From NCBI RefSeq assembly GCF_001039355.2, contig NW_019775552.1, positions 237,094 through 301,093 of the forward strand: a DNA stretch of 64,000 nt, written 5' to 3'. The DNA comes from Lingula anatina (lineage: Eukaryota; Brachiopoda; Lingulata; Lingulida; Lingulidae). A model generated the notes under the pieces. The model did not search any database, was not told where the DNA came from, and saw nothing but the letters and a program-made list of their open reading frames with translations. This document shows, in pieces, positions 26,627-38,267 of the stretch. A program made the position numbers and the translations under genes. The first letter of the stretch is position 1; each line of letters opens with the position of its first letter.

Positions 26627-29597
26627 ATGAGTGATACCAGAGACATAACAAAAAGAGGTGGACACGAAAATAGTGGTGGTCAAAACGCTGACCACGGTCA
26701 GGGGCGTCAGGTAAACGGTGACAACGCTGTCAGCGTGTCCATCCAGGTGTCGAGCGTGGACATCGATCAACAAACCCCTTACTTCGTTGACGGTCGCATA
26801 GCCTGTACAGCAACAACCTTCTCCATTTTCTTGGCCTACTTTTTCAAGTCTCTTGCGGGATTCACGATCTTGAATAACTTTGTGACTGTGTGGACGAAAA
26901 AACTGAATTACTCCCTCCACGATGCGGAGGAGTACCGAATGATTTACACTGGTAAATATTGATCAGGGTGGAAATAAGGATGGGTTTGACTATTATCCCC
27001 TTTTTTGGGTGACCTCTAGTACGGTTCAGTCCACACGCTCCTATTCCAAGAAGCATGTACCTCCAAAATAAATTTTATTGCATTTTTATGAAGTAAATTT
27101 TGAGAAAGGGAAGAGGTGGCTTAACATTCAAACAAAAGTTCCCCTTAACTTAACCCGGCATCCTGCGCTCATGACTAGCGTGGTTTAAAAAAGTGTCATA
27201 GGGTAAGGCCTCCTTCCTCCCCCCCCCCCCCCCCCCCCCTCCCCCCCCACCCCCCCCGCCTCACACCCCTTAACCAACGCGAATATAAGATTTCATTTAG
27301 TTTCGAACTGTTCAATCCTAGGACACTGAGTTTCCATTCAGTTCAATTTGATTTGATTTATTTGGCACTTTATAATATTTCTGCATTCTCCAAAGGTGTC
27401 AGCTCCAGTCTAGAGGTGATAGGAGGAATCGCAGCCGACACTTACCCTGGTCCCTTTGGCACCCTGGGGGTGACATATGTCTTCTTTATTATAGGTAATG
27501 TTACATGTATACCATACCATACTACACCATGCTATATTACACTACACGATACTACACTATAATACTAGTACTACACTGCACGTCACTACTCCACACTATA
27601 ATTTGAAAATAAATGCTTTATCTCTTTTGCTTTATTCTATATGTTCTAATTTTTGTGTCCAATATCCTATTCTAGGTGCTATTTTGATGCAAATAGCAAC
27701 ATCGCTGCCTCTAACGCTGGTAAGCAACACACTTTTGTTACCCTAATAATTAATGGGCCCTAAGCTTCAGACACGTGAAAAACGTGTATCAAAACAATGT
27801 TAGGACGTTCAATACTCGAAATAACATTTATGAGGAAAAGAGACGAGAATTTTAACTGCTCGTTTATTTGTACAAAAGTGTTACTATCAGAAAAGTAAGC
27901 CTCCAGTGAGGATCGAACTCACGACCCCTGGTTTACAAGACCAGTGCTCTAACCACTGAGCTATAGAGGCAGATGGACGGTAGCGTGACCTTTTATGCAT
28001 TATGTGTTACCTGCAGAGCCGTCAAGCATGTCATTATGTCTTTGATTTTATCATCTGCTAACATTTTGTAAACCGTGGCCTTTTCAGCCACAGCTTCAGT
28101 GTTGTCGTAAAAAGGCTCAAATAGAAAGAAAAGTGTTTACATTTATACATTTTTTTCTAATGACTAATGAGCACTTCATTCGTATGCTTTGATAGAGTAT
28201 TTTGAGGAGATAAAAAGGATGGGAAGGAAAAAGAGTGTACTCTCGGTAGCTGGAGAGTGAAGAAAAGTCTACATATTTCAAAATATGTCAGTTTTGACAT
28301 TTTAACACTTTCCTCGCAGGTCAGTGACTTGTGGACATTACAACAGCTAGCCTGGTCATCCGTGGTCTTCCTCCTGCTTGGTCAGACTGGAATGTCCGTC
28401 ATCCTGTCAGTACTGGCCGCAGAGCAAGTCACTCAGACCAGGGCAAAGAGCAATACTTTTCATTGGTAAATATACCGTACATATATAATTGTGCAACATA
28501 TTCCACATTTAAGTCCTGTAAATTTCCCCACGAGTCAGGCAAAATTCAGTTGATTATTACCAAAGAGAAAAAAATCTTTCCACAAGCAGAACATGTACAA
28601 GTAATGGGAATTTTCCATGAAAAGGATAATTGATAATTTGACTTAAAGGTAACGAGGTATGTGGAGTCTATTGTGTATCATATTATCCCTTATTTTGGTC
28701 GTGTAAGCTGTAGACTACTCTATACTGGGGGCATTAATACCATACAAAACCTTTGCTTTCACCAGAAAATCGTGAAGAATTAGCCAGAGAGATATCTGTA
28801 AATATCTGGTGAAAATCAATCTGTGGCTCTGGTAGAAGGTGACTGCTCTACGTTCATGCGCAGAGACACTGCGATATTTACTTATTTTTTTTTTTACACT
28901 AGGGCCCACCAAACTACATGTGCACCCTCCTTACTACGCCAACTTACACCCTCCTAACTACTTCGTTCCAATAGCACCTGTTCAAGGTACACTTCACAAC
29001 TTACACGTGCCTTATTAACACATTGATTTTTTATAGATATACAAGCTATGGACTTTCAATATCAGATACAGGAGAATACAAGTTATTTCCTTGCAGGGTT
29101 TACTTCAGTACCAATGCCGCAGGTTTACTGAACAGCGCCCTCACGATAATGATTCTCTTCACGTCCACGACTGAGGCCGTGGAGGCGGACACCATACCTG
29201 CCCCGATCTCTATACTTCTCTCCGGTATGATCGTCTGCTTGGTCAGGTCCAGATATAAGACGTACGTAGAAGAAGGTGAGATGAGATCAATAAATCTTTT
29301 GAAATATTTTGCTTCCTGCAGAGAAGACACTTGGTCGATGTACTTGTATTTCTGGTGTTGAAGCTGAATGCTTATTTCACCTGCTTTATGCTATTTTGAC
29401 TTTCGAGTCAGGAATACATGAATCTTACACTATATACAAGCAGTGGCGGATTTAGGGGAGTGTCAGGGGGGTCCCACCCCCTTCGATTTCTGATAAAATA
29501 CACGCACCAAAAAACGTCTAGCTGAATCATACATGTAGTTCTAAACTGTACCAAATTTCGCCATTTGCCCTCCAAAACACCATTTGTGTGTGTGTGT

Positions 29598-29628
<31 letters not shown>

Positions 29629-32600
29629 GGCTTCAAGCGTGCCCCGAACCTGGTGCCAAGGTGGTGAGGGTCGGCCTCGCAATCCGAGGCCTGTCAACCC
29701 CTAAAATACCGGACTCCCCTTCAAATAATTCTGCTTACGCCCCTGACAAGTACGTGTAGTCGTGTAGTAAATAATAATAATAATAATAATTATAATAATA
29801 ATAATAATAACAATGATGATGATGATGATGAAAACAACAGTGGCCCATAGACTAATTGTTTGTTTGTTTCTTTTTAGGATTTAGCTTGATCAAAACCATT
29901 AAGACCAAAGCGGCACACTTGAGAGACAGATATGGACCCAAGCCACAGCCGATACCGAAGACCAAAAACCCTTTCAGCCCACCAAAGAAAGTGTTGAAGA
30001 CGTTTGCAAAAATACTATGTGTCAACACGTCGGTGTTTGGATTTGGAATTATTTATACACAGGTAGACTAAATTATGAAACGTCTCTGAATCATCATCAG
30101 TTATCTGCTTATGCTTGTCATTCATTTCGAAATGTCGACATTATGCCTTCTCATGACACTAGCACGTGAGGTAGCGATAAACTCAAACGTCTGATCCTTA
30201 ACATTGACACGATTAAGCGCCGCGTGCTCAAAGTGACTGAAACAGAAAAGACAGCCATTGATCCTCAACAAACATCCCCTGCATGATATACTAAGGACGA
30301 ACGTGCAGACATTAAACTGGCAATACGTTTTTGATAAAATTAATTAATTTTAAATTCAACACAATTGATATTGAGAAACAATATATTTTTTCTCAATATT
30401 TTCATTTTCCTTTAGTACTTATTTTAAAGGTGTATTTTAACCTAATTCCATTTTTAATACTCTATCTTTTCATTCTATATTTACATTTCAGGCACTTAGC
30501 CAGCAATTTCAAAAGGGGGGTTCTTTTTCTGAAAAAGTGGACCTTTTACATGTACCATGAAACCTTCATGTGCCTAGATACAATTTTACCACGAGGGGAC
30601 CTTTTCCCAGCAAAAGGGGGGTTATTTCGAACCACCCGAACCCCCCCTGGCTACGGGCCTGCATTTAGTATAAGTTTTATATATTGCCAAGAGCAAGGTA
30701 AACCTCTTATTATTATTATCATTACCATTTTAGCCATATGCAATGTGTCTATTTATTGAAGAGATTCTTATAATATAATAAACACTTTCACTTCACAGGC
30801 ACTGGGGACTTTTCAGCTCCAGGCGACAGGACTGAACACGACTATTGGACAGGTCAACATTGACGACCCCAGCGCGTTCGTCCTTCTGTTTAATGAGGTC
30901 ATAATCCTACTGACCATTCCGTTCCTCATTAATGTTGTGTATCGGAATTTTAGAAGGAAGGGCAAGAAAATATCTGTATTCGTTAGAATGGGTAAGTACA
31001 TGTATTAGGAACGGTTTAGGGGGTGGACGACGGTTTGAATGCTTCCCCCTCTTTTGGCCGGAAAAGTACCGCTCTGAGTGAATGTTTTAGCTGGGTCCTA
31101 TCGGTGTAAGTCATTTTTCGAATTGCGACAATGAAGGGGTGCATAGGTCCACGTCTTCAGGAAAGAATATCCTTTTTATTTGCTCGCTGCAAGCGTGTAT
31201 TAAAAGGAAGATAATGTAATTCCCTGCACGATCTATTGTCGTAGTGGGTACCCAGTATGTAGCCAAGTGAGGAACAAACGCAAATAAGAAAATCAAATTT
31301 CCAATGACGCGTATGCTCGACAAGCTCGTAGGAGGTGTAGATGTCCGAAAGGACGTGTAACACAAAAAAAAAAAAAGAAAACAAAAAAAAAAAAGGAAAA
31401 AATGAGCAGCTTGTTGTGACCAATTAAATGCGTTCCATTTGCCGTCAAAGTGATATGAGACGATGCCATTGGTGTTATGTCCATTTAACGCAATGCCAAG
31501 GGCCATTAACTTCTGCACTAAAATTGTCTTATTTGAATTTTGGAAAGTATATTTGATTTTTAGATAGAAAATAAGTTCATGTACCGTTGGATTATTTACT
31601 TCACCTACTCTTAAGTAAAAGACACAAGAAATTATTAAACTATGTGTGAAGTTCGCACACGTGTACATGTAAGTCAGCTCGATAACTGTGCGCCGGGCGT
31701 CACGCTTACATGTAAAATATGTTGTGTAAGTGCACCTGTCATTTGTTATTGAGGACTTCACGTGTTTTCCAACCATCAATTGATTTCAAATTAGTTCAGT
31801 CGCCACTTTAAGTATTTTTACCTTGACCTTCTATTACTAAACAGATGGTGGGTGAAGTAATTTCCTTATCATGGTCACGTTCTACGTGCATTATTCTGAT
31901 AAGTGAACTTGACAGCAACCGCGTAATAAGAGAAGAAAAATCACTTTTAAAGGTCACTTCTAATGATTGTTTTCATAGAGAAAATTTGCTTCCCATCACC
32001 CTTGAATATAAGCAAATTTTAGCCACAAGTCATCAAAGAACTGATAAATATTGTCAATGAATATTTCGATCGAACTATCGATTAATCGACTAATTGATTG
32101 ATTGGTCTATTTTTGTCGCTTTATTTAACCGCTCTTCTTTAAAATCATTCATATTTTGACTTTGATTGGATGCTTACAGCGATTGGAATGGCGTGTACGG
32201 CTGGCTCTGGTTTTTCTGCCCTCCTCGTCGAGGTCGCCCGCAGAAACGACTGTACTCAACACGGCGGACAGTCCACTTTGACCGTGCTAATACAGGCACC
32301 TCAGGTCATCCTGCTAGGACTTGGGGAAGTTTTTACCGTTATCTCAGGTATTTAAGACAACCAGTAACCGATGTAACGAAACTGAGGGTCCGTGTAACAG
32401 AAAATCCTCTTTCTATTTAGTTATAATGGTTAGGGTTAGCCTGACATAAGTGGGTCAAAATCTAGGGGGAGGTTTACCTGTACGAATAAATGGGAAGCGG
32501 GCTTTCTGTCATGGGAGACTCTCTGTAATGGTACACCGGGTGAAGGTCCTTATAAAGGTAGTTATTTATACATTTTTGGTATTGAAGGTTGGGAGAGGAG

Positions 32601-34400
32601 GTCTAGTAATTTCTTGCAACATGGGTGGTCCTTTTACACCCAGGGCACCCTCCTCCCCAAGCTGATATCTGGGGCATTTGATATACTGTATTTAGGTCCA
32701 ATTATACATGACTCTCCAAAGGAGCATATTGAATATTTTTGGATGATTAAATTCAAGGAATTGGGTGTTAATAAATATATTTTCATATCCTATGGCATAA
32801 GTGATCCTGCTTACATGATGTTAAGGATGTGAGAGGTTTGATCTTATTTTGGATGATGAAATGCGGATGACTGGACGAGGTGTTTCTTATACATGTAGTT
32901 ATTCTCAGTGCAGGCACGCAGGAAGCGGTTTAAAATTAAGGAGAGAATGGTAGGGGTATAATAATAGTAACCATTTAGAAAAAAATCAACTAGCGGAGGG
33001 AGGGGGTGGTAACGACCAAAGTGTACTTAGAGCTGGCATTTTACTTAAATAGATGCACATACTCTTACCCCCCACCCTCCTGCTTTTTGCGCCTAGGTTT
33101 GATGTGGTGAAAAACAAAAAAGAGGAGAAAAAGGGCTAAGACCCCTACTCACCTGTCAAGACCGCATGGGTAAAAACACAATTTCGTCCAATAACAATGC
33201 CAGTAATTCCCTCGTGGATGTCGTCGGTTTACTTCACTTATTTAATATAATGAGACATGCGATCTGTCAGCCTGTTGGTGCCAAAAGTTCACATCTTCAT
33301 TTGAAACATCTGTGTCGGCCAATTTAATTTGATCACAGCAATTTGAGTTGACGTGGCAATTGGTGCATGTTGAAGTAGTCTAAAGTAAACAACGGAGGAT
33401 CAACCAGCATGGTTCAATGGCACGTGTAATGTGTAATTGGGCACTTTACAACGTGATCAAATAGTTTTATTTAGAAAAAGAACCATTAAATTGGAAAGTG
33501 TAGGAAAGAGAAAGGAGACCTTTAGACCAATTGTGTTAGAGGAGCTGAAATATTCCATGTGAAAATGTCGGCTTACCGTAGGCTGTACTGAACAAGTCAA
33601 ATTGCGAGCATATATCCTTATAAATCACAGTATCATATAATAAACAGATAGAATATTAGGTATTCATTAAATAAAAGGTATACCATACAAAGATTACCAT
33701 GGTTACCATGGTTGTAACCCATCCTTTATCCGCTATTCTGAGAACATGCATAAAATACAATATTTTGTAGTCAATAGAAATTCAATTTAAAATAGCTAAT
33801 CACGTATTGTTTAACATTTATATTTCAGCCTGGGAATACGTGTACACAGAGGCCCCTAAGGGACTCAAGTTCACAGCCATGGGACTGTTCTATACCGTCT
33901 ATGGTCTTACCTTCTTTGCATCCTATGGTTTTCTTAAACTCATCGAAAACACAAGGCCAGGTAAAGTGATTTAAACCATTTTGTCTTTATAATATAATGA
34001 TTAATTTGTATTTTTTCGTTTTCCGTTATGTATGTCTTCTTCTTCGTATTATTATTATTATTAATTTTCAGATTGGCACCCAAGAGGCGACATCTGTCGG
34101 CCAGGTAACGTGGGACACATGGAGCTTCTCTACATGGTCCTGTTGTGCCTGCTAGTCGGTTTCTTTATAATATTTCTCCTGGTGGTTTTGTGCCTAAAAA
34201 GCCTGAGGGTTGACGGCAGACTTCGTATGTTGCGCGCGCAAAATGCTGGTGACATAGATCGACCTCTCTTGGCCGGAAGTGACGAAACCGAAGGACTGCG
34301 TGGGCGAAATGACGCTCTAGGCACAAGTCGAAGCTATGACACTTTTCCGACATATGAATCTATAAATCAACAGCCAGACATACCAGCTATCCAGAATTGA
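26627..34400 (+). CDS. SLC15/POT family transporter, copy C (divergent, intact)
   Basis: Ten exons on the plus strand: 26627-26951, 27396-27494, 27676-27719, 28320-28465, 29097-29275, 29878-30062, 30799-30991, 32180-32347, 33829-33960, 34072-34400. They join in frame to 599 residues with the same intron phases as copies A and B. The N-terminus is hydrophilic (about 60 residues). Family marks are weaker: the ER of the first membrane segment is replaced by Lys74-Ser75 (AYFFKSLAGF), exon 2 has VIGGIAADTY, and the FYxxINxG region reads WVYFSTNAAGLLNS. After the last membrane segment comes a cytosolic tail of about 70 residues with DRPLL near residue 553 (a DxxLL-type sorting signal) and YDTF and YESI (YxxPhi type), suggesting endolysosomal targeting as in SLC15A4. 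Loss of ER suggests altered proton coupling. Introns carry a tRNA gene and two MITE-like elements. Confidence 0.9.
27206..27258. repeat. Poly-C tract
   Basis: Long C-run with few interruptions in intron 1 of SLC15 copy C; prone to sequencing length errors. Confidence 0.9.
27899..27970 (-). tRNA. tRNA-Thr (anticodon UGU)
   Basis: 72 nt on the minus strand, inside intron 3 of SLC15 copy C and antisense to it. The acceptor stem GCCTCTA pairs with TGGAGGC (one G-U). A-box TAGCTCAGTGGTTAGAGCA, anticodon loop CTTGTAA with anticodon TGT, and B-box GTTCGATCC are all present. A T4 run follows within about four bases, as a Pol III terminator. The sequence closely resembles vertebrate tRNA-Thr-UGU as I remember it. 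Confidence 0.95.
29446..29747. mobile_element. MITE-like element with GTGGCGGAT / CTTACGCCCC ends
   Basis: The left end reads CAGTGGCGGATTTAGGGG and the right end GCTTACGCCCCTG; their inverted match is partial. Such ends are common on invertebrate non-autonomous DNA transposons. It contains a (GT)n(G)n run at 29587-29630. It lies in intron 5 of SLC15 copy C. Confidence 0.5.
30489..30663. mobile_element. MITE-like element, about 170 bp
   Basis: The left end CAGGCACTTAGCCAG and right end CTGGCTACGGGCCTG are imperfect inverted repeats, followed inward by GGGGGGTT on the left and AACCCCCC on the right. It lies in intron 6 of SLC15 copy C. Confidence 0.6.
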
Positions 34401-35365
34401 AACTTAAAGATATTAATGTTGCATCATTACAAAAAGGTGTACTGATCAATATGTGAGGTCTTGAGTATTTATTGTGATATCTAAGTAATATATTTAAGAA
34501 ACATGTTATTTTAAACTTGCAATTTTATTTATTTACAGACTGGCCAATTTTATTTCAAACACTATGTTAATTGTTCTAATGTGTGGCTCTATTTCATATT
34601 TTATAGTGGTTTTTAAACTGCTCGTTATAGGGCCTACTTTGTTTGTTATTTGTCAGTTTCATCGAATATGAATTAGCCGTGAAAGCAACATTGTATCAAA
34701 ATAGACATACTCAGTGTCGACTCTGCCAATTTTTGTGATTAAACTTGTTCAGGGATGAAGTTAAGCTCCATACCGACTGCTATCTCGCCCCAAAATTAGA
34801 ACGGTGTAAAATTGACGATTAAAGTTTTAAGTTGCCTATGCTTATACATTGCCACGGGAAATATAAACGCCGATATTCTGTATTTTCGTGTTTTTTTATT
34901 GTTTTAAATCAGCACAAAGTTAGATGCATTATTGAATAGTTAGATGCAGGAAAAAAAAACTCATTTTCAGTATCATATCAGTATGATAATAAAGGGTAAT
35001 AATACCCTTAAACTTTCAGTTTTACATGCGCTGCCTTGGCACACTCATGTAATGTTATTGTGGCCTATTTTAAGAAGTTCTCTCTTAATTAAACATTATT
35101 ATATCGAACATTTTCAGAATGCTATCGGCCTAAAACGAACAACATTATTTGAAAAAAATTAGTTTAGAAGAAATGTCCTTAATGTGGAGTTGTATAAAAA
35201 ATGAGTTTACTATTTTCCACGATGTGAGCTTGTGACTAACAATTTTCATATTATATATGTCGCGCACTTCCGTTTTACAATTTGTTAAAAAAATGCAACC
35301 AACACAAAAACAACCTCTTGAGCAAATACATACACATCCATCTTTTTGCGCTTTCAGAGAGAATA
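34401..35365. other. 3' flank of SLC15 copy C
   Basis: AT-rich DNA following the copy C stop codon; the 3' UTR should occupy the first few hundred bases. No further exon was recognised before the duplicated segment of copy D starts near 35366. Confidence 0.5.
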
Positions 35366-35424
35366 ATTTCGGGTATTTCAGTTTTCCTACGAAAGCACCA
35401 TTCATTCATTCGTGGTAAAGTCTG

Positions 35425-37125
35425 TCAATTACTCTCTAAATTCTCTCCCTCCTCGTCTATGGTCTTCGGTATCCTAGTGACCAAAGGGAATACTACGGAG
35501 AAGACTAAGCTCATTACTACCAATATAGCCAAGAAATACTCCAAATGGCTTGGGTCACTGGCCAGGCACATGTCTTTTAAATCAAAATCGTACCAGTCTG
35601 AAAGGAGAAAAGTTTGCCTCGTCATAATACATTTATTTTGCAGTGAAGTACGCACACCACGTTGTGAACATGCCACCATAATACACGCATTCGGTTGGTA
35701 ATGAAATCTAAACAGAAATAAACAGAAACATAAATAATTGTCATTGCTTCGAGTGTGTAAAAATGGAATTCAAACAAAAAGTAGAAGAAGTGAAAGCCTG
35801 CTGGTTTGGACAATGCAATCGCTTCTTACGAAGCCAAAGAGGGATAGCATATATATACGCTACATACCAGTGTAGGTTTTCACCAAGCTTTCTATACCCA
35901 GCGAGATTAGAAATGAGAGTCCTAGAGCAGTCTGATTTAAACCCATACTGAAGCACTTCAAGCCATCAGGGGCTTCCATGTATGAAAACTCCTTAACTGA
36001 AAAGTGTAAAAGTAAAAGTAGTTTGTCTTTTTTCACAACACCAATTTATGGCGTTTATTGTTACAGTTTGAGTTTATATGCGTGCAATATGCGTTTGTTC
36101 ATGTAAACATACTGTAATACTGGTGATAGGCAATGCGGTGTTGTCTCTTCGATCTTTATACTAAACTGCGTGGATAAACTGCATTCGTTTTGCATATTTT
36201 TTCCTGCTCGGCGCCATTCTCCAATCATAACCTTACCGTCAACAATTCATGAATTTTGAGATGCATACAGGTAGTATACATGGCAATAGATGGAAAGTGA
36301 GACAAGGAACAAGACTGAAACCATGTATAAATGGCAGAGAGCCTTTAAAAAGCGCGCAAAGGCAGCGGTGGCCGGCTCAGAGGTGGGGGGGATGTAATGC
36401 AAAAATGCGCAGGGGGTGTAATGCACAAAATCGTTTTATATTATGAACACACCTGATGTACTGAAAACGCCTAAAGCTACTCTTACAACCGGTCGTGCGT
36501 GCTTCTACGAGCGGTTTGCGTGCAAAAAATTGGCCAAGTAGTAAGATACACGCACGTGGAACGTACTTTTTTTGGTGGACGCTGAAGTCACAGCCCAAAA
36601 TCACCATCTATCTAGCTAGAGACATATCTGTGAATATCTGTAAAAAATCTATCAGTCGCCCTGGTAGAGGGTACCCTGCGATTTAATTTTCATCCTGCGA
36701 CAACGCTACGCCTGACAGGAACTCCGAGGACGCACGGTCTCTCAGCACGCACGACGGGTTGTAAGAGAGCCTTAACTCACCAGTCAGTAAGATGACGATC
36801 AAGACGCCACACACATTTTTCGGGACACTTGGAACAATCTTGATCTATAAGTATCTCAGAAATATCATTTGTCACAAAAATGTTCAATATATATTCAATT
36901 CGCAACACAGAAAACATTAAAAGTATATAAAAAAAACATAACATGTTGCACCTGTACCTGTGAGAGCAGTGAACACTTCAGCGAGAGCGATAAGACCATA
37001 CTGTGGGCCCTGAGCAAAGATGCTGATGGTGGAAAAACCCTGATTTTGAGCACAATTCATCTTAAGCCCCATTTCCAACGCAATCGCAACCAGTCCAGAT
37101 ATAATAGCAAGAACCACCCCAACAC
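35425..37125 (-). pseudogene. SLC15 copy D, truncated duplicate (exons 8-10 only)
   Basis: Three minus-strand exons correspond to exons 8, 9 and 10 of copy B: 37125-36958, 35996-35868, 35597-35425. Splice sites and phases are intact, and the protein is nearly that of copy B (FAQGPQYGLIALAEVFT, EAPDGLKCFSMGLNQTALG, CLASDPSHLEYFLAILVVMS). The first seven exons are absent: the duplication ends within the intron upstream of exon 8, and no matching exons follow before the EF-hand gene. In the last exon, seven bases present in copy B are missing after GGAGAG, shifting the frame and stopping the tail about ten residues early. It has no first membrane segments and no start, so it is most likely a pseudogene, unless it serves as alternative 3' exons of another transcript. 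Confidence 0.85.
36474..36772. mobile_element. MITE, about 290 bp, with CTCTTACAACC inverted ends
   Basis: The left arm at 36480-36502 begins CTCTTACAACC and ends GTCGTGCGTGC; the right arm at 36745-36767 is its reverse complement with one mismatch. The arms may extend outward by several bases to a CTAA / TTAA flank, suggesting a TTAA-type target. It is absent from the equivalent site in SLC15 copy B (near 18100), which shows the empty site. Its interior carries a dispersed motif (ATATCTGTGAATATCTG, then CTGGTAGAGGGTACC) also found near 25490 and 28790. Confidence 0.8.
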
Positions 37126-37756
37126 CTAGGAGAAAATGGTCGATTAAAGATAACGGAGTAATCTTTTTTATCGAGATGGATTTTCATAACAACTAATTAC
37201 ATTATCTATATCTATTTTCAGTTATTTGGTGTAGATCAAGAAAATATTGAACATTTTTGACGTTTTATACTCAATTAAGACAAATTACATAAAAACTATG
37301 ATGTACATTTCACGTAGTGAGGAGAGTCGACGTCATGCCAAAAAAAAGTGAACATTTGGGTTTGCATCACTCTTGTATGTCACTTTTTGATCACCTTTGT
37401 TGGTGTCCTTTTTTTAAATTTTTTTTTCATAATGGTGGTCACAATATGAAGAAGGGGAAATACTGTACGTACCTGGGCGCGTGGGCTGAGGCCCCTACAG
37501 GTACAAGATTATTCACTTTAAACCATCCTGTTTACCTTGTTGTGTCACTGCGTATAGATATGCGCTGGCTGATCCGGGATGTTGCTTAATAAGGGGAGGT
37601 GGGGGAAGGGAGGGCCAAGGATATACTTAAAGTCATAATAACTCTTCGTTTTGGTCAAGGAGTAAACGGCAATTTTCCCGTACTTACCAATGGTCAGCGA
37701 CCCTATTCCTGCATTCAAAGTTAGTTCAGGGTTTTTTCCTAAATGTTTGGTTTTTT

Positions 37757-37782
37757 GTTAAAATCTCTTAAGAGATTTTAAC
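37757..37782. repeat. Perfect 26 bp palindrome
   Basis: GTTAAAATCTCTT is followed immediately by its exact reverse complement. It lies in the intergenic stretch between the SLC15 duplicate and the EF-hand gene. Confidence 0.95.
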
Positions 37783-37959
37783 TGACGGAGCCCTCTCTGA
37801 CATTGCATAGTCACGCGATATCGAGCGATAGTTTCTGGTGACCTACTTAAAGCCGCGGGAAAAGCAGACAACAACAACGCTATATAACAATAATATAAAA
37901 TTCATAAGATATATTCGTCTTATTGCTCAAAATGCATTTATATCTACAATGTGTGCAAT

Positions 37960-38098
37960 AACCTTGCCCGCGTTATACGTCACAGGTCTTGCGTAACTAC
38001 CCACGTGCTACGATTTTTCCCTTGGGGGGGCAGCAAGCGGCCATTTTGTACAGGAGCAATGTATAGATGGGTGAAAACGATAGGTTGTTTTTAACCAN
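37960..38098 (+). repeat. Copy 1 of a 140 bp duplicated fragment (start of SAP/YqaJ-type relic)
   Basis: Nearly identical (about three differences) to 41390-41531. It ends exactly at an ambiguous base, N at 38098. Near its 3' end an ATG opens MGENDRLFLT, the same start as the longer relic at 41497, so it looks like a truncated copy of that element's first exon and upstream DNA. Confidence 0.8.
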
Positions 38099-38267
38099 AC
38101 TTGTGCCTTTGGTTACATAATTTATATATTTTTATTAATGTTTTACCTTAAATACAATGTGATATCTCTGTTTTTATCATTTTTAGGGTACAAAGAATAG
38201 ATTTCAATTTTTCTTTAATTTTGAAAAGAATGAAACTAAATATTATCCCATTTTTCCATGTTGTCAG

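Larger units (their letters stand above)
35366..37620. repeat. Segmental duplicate of the 3' part of SLC15 copy B
   Basis: Collinear with about 16572-19205, over exons and introns alike, down to the GCTGGCTGATCCGGGATGTT stretch (37565 here, 19168 in copy B). Similarity stops near 37620, inside the intron upstream of exon 8. The copies differ by point changes and three inserted elements. Confidence 0.9.

Noticed and set aside
31111-31779. 222-codon minus-strand open frame
   Set aside because: It lies in an intron of SLC15 copy C, is rich in Phe and Thr from a poly-A tract, and has no recognisable motif.
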